A stretch of DNA of 64,000 bases from Labilibaculum sp. DW002 (GTDB lineage Bacteria; Bacteroidota; Bacteroidia; Bacteroidales; Marinifilaceae): assembly GCF_029029525.1 (NCBI RefSeq), contig NZ_JAKJSC010000001.1:1426001-1490000 (forward strand). The letters run 5' to 3'. The notes below the pieces were generated by a model, which was given only the letters and a program-made list of their open reading frames with translations, made no database searches and was not told the origin of the DNA. The translations under genes were made by a program, and so were the position numbers. Of the stretch, positions 1 to 6,850 are shown piece by piece; positions within the stretch are counted from its first letter, which is position 1; each line of letters starts with the position of its first letter.

Positions 1-1
1 A

Positions 2-49
2 GTTAGCGAACAGCTTCTTGAAGAGGCTTGTTTGCTAAGTGAGGAGTGA
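2..49 (+). CDS. possible 3' end of an unidentified gene (partial)
   Basis: One frame entering from the left edge stays open for 15 codons and stops with TGA at 47-49. The visible tail is acidic and helix-like (ends LLSEE). No family can be named from so short a piece. The region after it, up to the hairpin at 245-280, is non-coding, which fits a gene ending here and converging on the transporter gene to its right. It could equally be a chance open stretch. Confidence 0.3.
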   Translation, partial: VSEQLLEEACLLSEE

Positions 50-110
50 AAAATAGATCTTATATTATTCTAGAAAATTAAATACTATCGAAGAATCAAT
101 TTTTGTTTAA

Positions 111-236
111 GCCACATGGCTCTTCCTTTTTGATTCATTCATAAATCTAACGGGTATTCATGATCTCACTCCGTTCGGTACATTGATGAAAAAGGAAGCA
201 AAAAATCTAGGGCGCGCTTCCTCAATCAGCCATAAG
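111..236. repeat. candidate dispersed palindromic element
   Basis: This non-coding stretch contains imperfect inverted segments. The arm at 118-142 (GGCTCTTCCTTTTTGATTCA) has its complement at 182-199 (ATTGATGAAAAAGGAAGC), and a third related segment, GCTTCCTCAATCAGCCAT, lies near 215-232. GCCACATGGC at 111-120 is itself palindromic. There is no open reading frame. The layout resembles short repetitive palindromes found between convergent genes, but no second copy exists in this window, so repeat status is inference. Confidence 0.3.
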
Positions 237-244
237 AATAAAGC

Positions 245-280
245 AAAAAAAGGATATCCCATTACAGGATATCCTTTTTT
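245..280. terminator. bidirectional intrinsic terminator
   Basis: An A-run is followed by the arm GGATATCC (252-259), a 7-base loop, the matching arm GGATATCC (267-274) and a T-run (275-280). The symmetry allows use on either strand. It lies just past the stop of the leftward transporter gene and would also serve a rightward gene ending near 49. Confidence 0.85.
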
Positions 281-311
281 CAAATATAATTTAAAAGCTT
301 AATACAATCGT

Positions 312-1712
312 TTAAGCTAATTCTTTTTGCTCGTCTAATTTCTTGGTAATACGACCGTAAATAATCAAGGCGATTGCTGATGTTGCAGCGATAGCCACAA
401 AATAATACCAAATGTAATGAGCATTTGCCGATGCCACTTCCCACTCTGCATGATTCGTAAATAGTTTTGGATCTGGACAGTATTTCTGTAATAAGAATCC
501 AGACAATCCGAAACCTAAAATTGATGAAATAAAGGAATGCAAATGGCTAAATCCTAAATACAAACCTTCTTCACCTTTAGGTGCTTGTAATGAAAAGTAC
601 TCTAAGAATCGAGGTGAGATAAAAGATTCAGCAAAACCCTGGAATACAATACCAATAATCATCATAAAAGCAACTGGATGCAAACTAAACAAGCCAAGAT
701 CGATGGACTCTACAGCCAATAAATTTCCTGCAGCCATACACAAAGCTGAAACTGGCATTATAAACATCCCAACTGTCATTGAAAACAAAGCTGTTTTCTT
801 TCTCATCAACTGTGTAATCAATCCTACAAAAAGGAATACAATTAATGGGTTTACATTGGCATACCAAGATGGTGATGCTCCCTCTCCTGCCATACGCAAT
901 ACATACTTAGGCATGGTGGCATACAATTGATGCTGTACCATCCAAAATCCAGTAACGATAAGGATTAAAGCCACCAATCGACCGTTGGCCAATACTTTTA
1001 GCAAAGCATCCCAAATTTCCGACATGCTCTTGCCTTCCCCATCACGTTTTGTTGACTTGAAAAAGAAGTAAACAGCGATTAAGCCTAATAATGTTGCACC
1101 TGCAGAAAAGTAATTTAAGGTAACCAATCCTTCATTTCCCATCGCTTCACGCAATGGTTTTACGATTGTTTTTCCAGAGAATGAACCAATGTTTACCATG
1201 GTATAAAAAATGGAAAATCCTCGAGCACGATTGGCAATTGTCGTTTCTTTTGCAACCGTTCCTGTTATTACCGATTTTATAAAAGAACCACCAATCATGA
1301 TCACTATAATGATCGGAATTATGAACCATTTATGCGAACTCGATTCTAAGCCTGTAAAAACCGTTATTTCGGTATATTCTACCAAGCCTGCCGACTCCAA
1401 CATGGTTGGAAAAACAGCCAAGCCAGCGTATCCTATACTCAAAAGGGAAAATGCGAGCAGTAATGCATTTTTAAAGCCCATTTTATCGGCCAAAGCACCA
1501 CTAAAGGTTGGCAATAAATACAATCCTCCCGAAAACAAACCTGAAATAATAGCTGCTTCTACATCGGTAAATCCTAAAATACGGGATAGGTATATCGTAA
1601 TTACAATAAATACTCCATAATAAGCAGCTCTTTCCAACAACTCAACCGAGTTGGCTACCCAAAAGGCTCTGGAAAAGCGCTCTTTAATTGTTTTCTCTTT
1701 CTCTACACTCAT
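312..1712 (-). CDS. POT/MFS-family peptide-type transporter
   Basis: A 466-residue polytopic inner-membrane protein with about 12 hydrophobic segments. Residues 24-33 contain ExxER followed by a tyrosine pair and glycine (E24, E27, R28, Y31-Y32-G33), which matches the proton-coupling signature of the proton-dependent oligopeptide transporter (POT/PTR) family, so proton-driven uptake of di- or tripeptides is the likely role. A GALADKMG-type loop after the second segment fits the MFS motif-A region. The ATG start at 1712 sits directly before the polar N-terminus. The gene stands alone and ends at the hairpin at 245-280. Substrate is inference; other MFS substrates cannot be excluded. Confidence 0.8.
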   Translation of the reverse strand: MSVEKEKTIKERFSRAFWVANSVELLERAAYYGVFIVITIYLSRILGFTDVEAAIISGLFSGGLYLLPTFSGALADKMGFKNALLLAFSLLSIGYAGLAVFPTMLESAGLVEYTEITVFTGLESSSHKWFIIPIIIVIMIGGSFIKSVITGTVAKETTIANRARGFSIFYTMVNIGSFSGKTIVKPLREAMGNEGLVTLNYFSAGATLLGLIAVYFFFKSTKRDGEGKSMSEIWDALLKVLANGRLVALILIVTGFWMVQHQLYATMPKYVLRMAGEGASPSWYANVNPLIVFLFVGLITQLMRKKTALFSMTVGMFIMPVSALCMAAGNLLAVESIDLGLFSLHPVAFMMIIGIVFQGFAESFISPRFLEYFSLQAPKGEEGLYLGFSHLHSFISSILGFGLSGFLLQKYCPDPKLFTNHAEWEVASANAHYIWYYFVAIAATSAIALIIYGRITKKLDEQKELA

Positions 1713-2040
1713 TCTTTCTGGTTTTATTTTAAGGTATATTGTCCAAATTCTTAGCCCGTAAAAATAGATTTCCTTTATGGATTAAACAAGTAGGGGAATC
1801 CCGACTTTGAATTTTAACAATTACTGAGCCAAGGAATCAGAATCTAAAATAAATCATTCAAAAAATAAGGAGCAATCACTAATGCAATTACTCCTCTGTC
1901 TAATAAATTAAACTTCTTTATCTTGTATCGTATTTTTGAGTTTTTTCATTTTAGCTTTTCCTCCAATAAAATTCCACTAAAAGAAAGCTTCCTATTCTGA
2001 TTCCATCAGCAATAAATATTATATGTCTTGCAGTTAAATA
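1713..2040. other. intergenic region, transporter upstream / tdh downstream
   Basis: About 330 bases without a gene. It holds the presumed promoter of the leftward transporter, where I could not find a clear TAnnTTTG box, and a weak hairpin terminator for tdh at 1869-1896. No RNA gene or repeat is visible. Confidence 0.6.
1869..1896 (-). terminator. probable terminator after tdh
   Basis: The arms AGGAGCAAT (1869-1877) and ATTACTCCT (1888-1896) pair fully only on the minus strand, where the C:A mismatch becomes a G:U wobble. On that strand the stem is followed by a T-rich run (complement of 1861-1866). It lies about 145 bases past the tdh stop. Confidence 0.5.
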
Positions 2041-3072
2041 TTATTCCCAATCGAGAATTACTTTTCCACAGTTTCCTTCTTCCATAATGTCGAAACCTTT
2101 CTGGAAATCTGCGGCATCAAAGCGATGTGAGATCATTGGAGAAAGATCCAAGCCACTCATCAACATTTGTTCCATTTGGTACCATGTTTCATACATTTCT
2201 CGACCGTAAATACCTTTCAACTGAAGACTCTTGAAAATGATATCACTCCAGTTTACCTGAGTTTGAGATGGTAGAATTCCTAATAATGAAATCTTACCTG
2301 AGTTATACATATGCGAAACCATATCGTTGAATGCAGCTGGCGCACCAGAACACTCAAGTCCTATATCGAAACCTATTACACCTAACTCCTTCATTACATC
2401 ATCAAGGCTTTCTTCCATTGGGTTAACAACGCGAGTTGCACCCATTTTCTTAGCCAGTTCAATTCGGTAAGGATTGGTTTCTGTTGCCACTACATAACGA
2501 GCTCCAGCAAATTTTGCAATTGCTACAGCCATAGAACCAATTAATCCAGCTCCTGTAACAAGTACATCTTCACCAATAACTGAAAAAGAAAGAGCTGTAT
2601 GTGTCGCATTTCCAAATGGATCCATAATTGCTAACAATTCGTCATCAATTTGATTACTCATTTTCATCAAATTTGATGCTGGAATAGCTGCATATTCGGC
2701 AAAAATACCATCAATATTTACACCAATACCTACTGTATTTTCACATACATGCTTACGACCTCTACGGCAATTTCTACAATGTCCACAAGCAATATGTCCT
2801 TCGCCTGTTACACGATCGCCAACCTTAAAACCTGTAACACCAGCTCCAATTTCAGCAACCTCACCAACATATTCATGACCAATAATCATGCCCTGTTTGA
2901 TTGTGTTTTGAGCCCACTCATCCCATTTATAAATGTGAAGGTCAGTTCCGCAAATAGCTGTTTTCTTAATTTTTACAAGTACATCGTTAATGCCAATCTT
3001 AGGAACATCAACTTCTTCCATCCATAAGCCTTTTTCAGCTTTGGATTTCACTAGAGCTTTCATTTTAGCCAT
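2041..3072 (-). CDS. tdh: L-threonine 3-dehydrogenase (zinc, NAD-dependent)
   Basis: A medium-chain zinc alcohol dehydrogenase of 343 residues, the usual length for Tdh. It oxidises L-threonine to 2-amino-3-ketobutyrate in threonine catabolism. Catalytic zinc ligands are visible as C41 (in CGTDLH) and H66-E67 (in GHEYVGE). Structural zinc cysteines are C96, C99, C102 and C110. The Rossmann motif is GAGLIG. The substrate-domain segment [13 protein letters not shown] is typical of Tdh rather than generic alcohol dehydrogenases. I chose the ATG at 3072 because family members begin with MKALVK; a longer in-frame start at 3114 would add 14 residues with no family match. No kbl (2-amino-3-ketobutyrate ligase) gene is next to it. 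Confidence 0.9.
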   Translation of the reverse strand: MAKMKALVKSKAEKGLWMEEVDVPKIGINDVLVKIKKTAICGTDLHIYKWDEWAQNTIKQGMIIGHEYVGEVAEIGAGVTGFKVGDRVTGEGHIACGHCRNCRRGRKHVCENTVGIGVNIDGIFAEYAAIPASNLMKMSNQIDDELLAIMDPFGNATHTALSFSVIGEDVLVTGAGLIGSMAVAIAKFAGARYVVATETNPYRIELAKKMGATRVVNPMEESLDDVMKELGVIGFDIGLECSGAPAAFNDMVSHMYNSGKISLLGILPSQTQVNWSDIIFKSLQLKGIYGREMYETWYQMEQMLMSGLDLSPMISHRFDAADFQKGFDIMEEGNCGKVILDWE

Positions 3073-3270
3073 TGTTTCTTCGTGTATAGTTGTTTGTTTA
3101 ATACTTTTTATCATGATCTACGCCATAAGGCTAGTCTATTGCAAAGTAAAAAAACTTGCCTATAAAATCAACACATTGGTATGCGATTAAGTAAATTAAA
3201 CTGAATGAGGATAGATCGCAACACGCGAACCGTAATATTTATTGGAAACTAGCTAAATCAGCAACAAATA

Positions 3271-4716
3271 TTACTCTAAAAAGGCGATTTCTAAATAATT
3301 AAAACCGAAATCACCATTAGAATACATTTTTCCTGCTCTCAGAATGCGGTCTCTGGAAATATCACAAATTTTATGGAGGTTCATATTGTAGGCATCACTC
3401 CCTATCGGAACTTCCTCATTATTTTGAATGCAAATAAAAGTACGATTGGTTCCATCCCTTTCATTGAGCTTAAAAATGGCATGAGCACTTGATGCTGAAC
3501 CTGCAAAAACGTCCAAAACAGTGTCCTTAGGACCTGATAATTGCTCAAATAACTTCACCAATAAATCTGTCGGTTTTGGATATTTAAAAGGCAATCCCTC
3601 TGGATACAATTCTTTTAATTCTCTTGTTCCTTTGGAGGTTGGAATATCAGAAATAATAGATGAAATTGGCTTGTTTGTATTTTTTAGTTCGGAAATGTAT
3701 TTCTTCAACAAAAATCGTTTTCCTTTTTCTTTTGGAAAAACAATTTTCCCTGAATTTCCCCATTCTCGCACACGCTTTTCAGCAAAAGCCCAATATCTTC
3801 CTACTGGCGGAAGGTACTCCTCTCCGGTATAAGGATTAATGATTGGGAATTGTGAATTTGAATTGCCACTGGCTGCTGTTGGATTATCTGGCATCCACAA
3901 ACCATTGGGATCATTATCAGGATTTTTATAGGCAGACAGATCTTTTTCTTCGCCCAGAAATTTTATCTTTTTTGCTTCCTTTGCATAAACTAAAATATAC
4001 TCATGGTTATTGGTGTATAAATTAGCAGAATCATTAACCATTGTACGGTTAAGCCAAACAAAACAAGCCACAAAATTCTCTTCTCCAAAAATCTCATTGC
4101 AAAGCAATTGTATGTTTGCTTTTTCACTTTCATCAATTGATATTACTATACAACCATCGTCTGTCAACAAATTTTTAGACAGTAATAGTCTTGGGTAAAT
4201 CATATTCAACCAATTCGTATGAATTTCACCACTTTCTAATTGATTTTGCAGTTTAGAATTTACACGTCCAATTTCAACTTTATCCAAATACTCCAGATAC
4301 TGCTTCGAACGAATTTTGAATCGATCATTATAGGCAAAAGTCTTTCCTGTATTATAAGGTGGATCAATGTAAATTAATTTTATTTGCTCTTGATAATCTT
4401 CTTGTAAGATTTGCAAAGCATCCAAGTTATCACCTTCAATCAGTTGATTTTTACTTTTGTTCGGATGCAATGATTTTTCTTTATTCAAGACTAATCGACC
4501 AACATTCTTATTTTCCTTTTGAAATGCTGATACATCTTTACCAAGCCATGACAAACCATAATTCGCCTCATCAATTACAGTTTCTGAACCAAGGAAAGAC
4601 TTCAATTTTAAAAGATCCAATTTCCCCTCTTCAAACACTTCAGGAAGTAGATTTTTCAATTCCCTAATTGTTTTTTGTTTCTGGTAAAAAGAGAGTAGTT
4701 TTTTTTCTTTGGTCAT
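3271..4716 (-). CDS. orphan type III-like adenine-specific DNA methyltransferase
   Basis: A 481-residue N6-adenine methyltransferase resembling Mod subunits of type III restriction-modification systems. The catalytic motif DPPYNTGKT begins at residue 118. The S-adenosylmethionine motif FAGSASS lies near 404-410, after a central target-recognition region, giving the beta-class order. The protein stops soon after DFGFNYL, where type III Mod proteins usually continue further, so the C-terminal part may be missing. No res helicase-nuclease gene lies next to it: the neighbours are tdh and a DEAD-box helicase. It may be a solitary epigenetic methylase or a remnant of a restriction system. A good -7 box lies upstream at 4746-4753. 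Confidence 0.85.
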   Translation of the reverse strand: MTKEKKLLSFYQKQKTIRELKNLLPEVFEEGKLDLLKLKSFLGSETVIDEANYGLSWLGKDVSAFQKENKNVGRLVLNKEKSLHPNKSKNQLIEGDNLDALQILQEDYQEQIKLIYIDPPYNTGKTFAYNDRFKIRSKQYLEYLDKVEIGRVNSKLQNQLESGEIHTNWLNMIYPRLLLSKNLLTDDGCIVISIDESEKANIQLLCNEIFGEENFVACFVWLNRTMVNDSANLYTNNHEYILVYAKEAKKIKFLGEEKDLSAYKNPDNDPNGLWMPDNPTAASGNSNSQFPIINPYTGEEYLPPVGRYWAFAEKRVREWGNSGKIVFPKEKGKRFLLKKYISELKNTNKPISSIISDIPTSKGTRELKELYPEGLPFKYPKPTDLLVKLFEQLSGPKDTVLDVFAGSASSAHAIFKLNERDGTNRTFICIQNNEEVPIGSDAYNMNLHKICDISRDRILRAGKMYSNGDFGFNYLEIAFLE

Positions 4717-4745
4717 AAGTGCATTACGTATTTAAGCTTATAACA

Positions 4746-4753
4746 CAAACCTA
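4746..4753 (-). promoter_or_regulatory. -7 promoter box of the methyltransferase gene
   Basis: On the minus strand this reads TAGGTTTG, a full match to the Bacteroidota TAnnTTTG box, 30 bases before the ATG at 4716. A TTG (4778-4780) lies upstream at somewhat longer than ideal spacing. The 5' leader would be about 20-25 bases. Confidence 0.55.
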
Positions 4754-4982
4754 CAAATTTTACTGCTTGAATAAAAACAATCAATTCTGATTCAAAAATA
4801 ATGGTTTATGCAATTGATACTGATATAATATAGTGCATTCAAAGAAAAATGCAACTACCAAACTACCATCAAAGAATGCATTTTAGGAACCAAAATCTGC
4901 AAATAACTTGCAAATTGAAAGAACTAAATTTTTAGAGTGCTTACAATTCACCTTTTAAGCTTTCTGCTCATTGAGTTTTTGT

Positions 4983-4990
4983 TACCTTTG
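4983..4990 (+). promoter_or_regulatory. -7 box abutting the helicase start codon
   Basis: TACCTTTG matches TAnnTTTG exactly and ends only four bases before the ATG at 4995. Transcription from it would begin at or within a few bases of the start codon, predicting a leaderless or nearly leaderless mRNA. Confidence 0.6.
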
Positions 4991-4994
4991 CGCC

Positions 4995-6317
4995 ATGCAA
5001 GAAAAAAACGAGGAAATTCAGAAAATACTAAAGCGCTTATCAATTCAAAAATTGAATGAGATGCAATTAGAATGTGCTAAATCATATGAAAAGGATTGTG
5101 ATTTACTACTTACATCTCCTACCGGATCTGGAAAGACCTTAGCTTTTCTATTGCCTATGCTTGAACAGCTAGACTCTGAGGTTAATGGCGTTCAAGTTTT
5201 AATCTTAACTCCTGCTCGAGAACTTTCTTTACAGATAGAGACTGTTTTTAAAAGTATGGGAACTAATTTCAAGGTAAATTGTTGTTATGGAGGGCATCCA
5301 ATGTCTACGGAAAAAAACAATTTAAAAAATCCTCCTGCTGTTTTAGTAGGTACTCCAGGAAGAATTGGAGATCACATTCGTCGTAATAATTTTGATTGTA
5401 GTAACATCAAAACTTTAATTTTAGATGAATTTGATAAAGCCTTAGAATTAGGTTTTCAGAGAGAAATGAAGGAAGTTACTTTGTCACTACCTGAAAATAT
5501 AAAGAAAGTGTTGACTTCTGCAACCAATCAAATAGAGATTCCTGAATTTGCAAAACTAAATTCCCCAATTTATTTAGACTTTAGCCCAAAGACCAAACCA
5601 ATGGCTTTGGCTCAGAAAAAAGTTATTTCGGTTGAAAAAGATAAGCTTGCTGCTCTTTTTAATTTAGTGTGTCATCTCGATAGTCAGACTAGTTTAGTAT
5701 TCTGTAATCATAGAGATGCCGTTGAACGAATTGGAAAACACTTTTTAAATGAAGGTATTCAATGTGATATTTTTCATGGAGGTTTGGAACAGGACGAGAG
5801 AGAAAAGGCCCTGTTGAAATTCAGAAATGGTAGCCACAACCTCTTAATCGTTACCGATTTGGCATCAAGAGGATTGGATATTCCTGAAATTAAAAACGTA
5901 ATTCATTATCAACTGCCAAGAGTAGAAGAAGCTTTTGTTCATAGAAATGGAAGAACTGCTCGAATGAATGCAGAAGGAACTTCTTATTTGGTGCTTGCTG
6001 AAGAAGAAAACACACCTGATTTTATTCCTGAAGACATTGAGATTCTTGAGTTATCGGATGAATTACCTCTTCCTTCGCAACCAGCATGGGAAACTCTTTA
6101 TGTAAGTCTTGGTAAAAAAGAAAAAGTTAATAAAATAGACATCGTTGGCTTCTTTTGTAGAGTCGGAAATCTTAAGAAAGACGAATTAGGAAAGATTGAC
6201 GTTCTAGATCATTCTACTTTTGTTGCTGTAAAAAGAGGATTAGGCGAAAAATTGGCTCGCAGATTAAATAACGATCGAATTAAAAAGAAAAAAGCTAGAA
6301 TTCAAATTTCGTACTAG
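4995..6317 (+). CDS. DEAD-box RNA helicase, DbpA-like
   Basis: An ATP-dependent RNA helicase of 440 residues. Walker A SPTGSGKT is at residues 41-48, followed by PARELSL (motif Ia), GTPGR (Ib), DEFD in place of DEAD (motif II), TSAT (III), and HRNGRTAR (VI). The last roughly 70 residues match the DbpA RNA-binding domain type (VGFFCRVGNLKKDELGKI), which in DbpA binds 23S rRNA hairpin 92, so a role in large-subunit ribosome assembly is likely. The ATG at 4995 is preferred over a TTG at 4971 because the promoter box at 4983-4990 lies between them. It converges with the HAD gene, leaving 7 bases between stops. Confidence 0.88.
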   Translation: MQEKNEEIQKILKRLSIQKLNEMQLECAKSYEKDCDLLLTSPTGSGKTLAFLLPMLEQLDSEVNGVQVLILTPARELSLQIETVFKSMGTNFKVNCCYGGHPMSTEKNNLKNPPAVLVGTPGRIGDHIRRNNFDCSNIKTLILDEFDKALELGFQREMKEVTLSLPENIKKVLTSATNQIEIPEFAKLNSPIYLDFSPKTKPMALAQKKVISVEKDKLAALFNLVCHLDSQTSLVFCNHRDAVERIGKHFLNEGIQCDIFHGGLEQDEREKALLKFRNGSHNLLIVTDLASRGLDIPEIKNVIHYQLPRVEEAFVHRNGRTARMNAEGTSYLVLAEEENTPDFIPEDIEILELSDELPLPSQPAWETLYVSLGKKEKVNKIDIVGFFCRVGNLKKDELGKIDVLDHSTFVAVKRGLGEKLARRLNNDRIKKKKARIQISY

Positions 6318-6337
6318 CCATTAGCTAATCACGAAAT
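6306..6337. terminator. hairpin spanning both convergent stop codons
   Basis: The outer arms ATTTCGT (6306-6312) and ACGAAAT (6331-6337) and inner arms TAGC (6315-6318) and GCTA (6324-6327) form a hairpin with an internal loop. The inner arms contain the TAG stop codons of both converging genes. The T-tracts are poor, so termination efficiency is uncertain. Confidence 0.45.
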
Positions 6338-6735
6338 ATTTTATCTAAAAACCCCATAAACCTATTTTTAGAGCCAGATTCTGTTGAAGGATCTGGCTTT
6401 TTGGTTGAAATCATTCTGTACATATCAGTCCAATCAAGCAATCCTCCAATATTTCGATCATCGATATACAAATCGGCATAAATTTTTCGGCTAATTGTAT
6501 CATCAAACTCTTCTTCAGGGAAATTGCTATTCACAGAGTAGAATTCTAATCCTCTGGTTTCGCAAAAATCAACCGCCTCAAAAAGCATATCTCCTGTTCT
6601 GTATGTCCACAAAATAAGTTGGTGCCCTTCCTGCTGCAAGGCAAGTAGACTCTCAATTGCAAAAGGAATTTCTGCACCTATTTCAGGATATTTGTGTTGC
6701 ACAATCGTGCCATCAAAATCTACAGCAATTATCAT
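6325..6735 (-). CDS. HAD-superfamily hydrolase, BT0820-like
   Basis: A compact 136-residue haloacid-dehalogenase-fold phosphatase. The nucleophile/acid pair is D6 and D8 in DFDGT; a YIDDRNIGG segment provides the acidic metal-binding motif IV. The spacing and conserved stretches (VDFDGTIV, LILWTYR, FYSVNSNFPEEEF) match the short capless HAD family typified by Bacteroides BT_0820. The substrate is unknown, with a small phosphate ester expected. The final 20 residues are a variable tail. The gene is convergent with the helicase and followed upstream by the terminator of the polysaccharide locus. Confidence 0.8.
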   Translation of the reverse strand: MIIAVDFDGTIVQHKYPEIGAEIPFAIESLLALQQEGHQLILWTYRTGDMLFEAVDFCETRGLEFYSVNSNFPEEEFDDTISRKIYADLYIDDRNIGGLLDWTDMYRMISTKKPDPSTESGSKNRFMGFLDKIFRD

Positions 6736-6808
6736 ATAGAGGAAGTTTGAGAAACAATATGTAATAAAAATATGGAATTATTTCGTTCTTTTTCAATGAA
6801 TAGCAAAC

Positions 6809-6850
6809 AAAAAAATGGCCTGAATAATAATTCAGGCCATTTCTTTATTT
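6809..6850 (-). terminator. terminator of the polysaccharide locus
   Basis: A 13-base-pair perfect stem, AAATGGCCTGAAT (6813-6825) with ATTCAGGCCATTT (6830-6842), closes a 4-base loop. On the minus strand a T-run (complement of 6809-6815) follows, immediately after the stop of the Wzc-like gene. This marks the end of the 27-kb leftward operon. The plus-strand side is also T-rich. Confidence 0.88.

Noticed and set aside
1210-1620. 136-codon plus-strand frame opposite the POT transporter
   Set aside because: It is antisense to a clear membrane-protein gene, with no promoter or ribosome site.
4971-4994. Upstream TTG start adding eight residues to the DEAD-box helicase
   Set aside because: The -7 promoter box lies inside this stretch, and the added residues have no family match; the ATG at 4995 is better.
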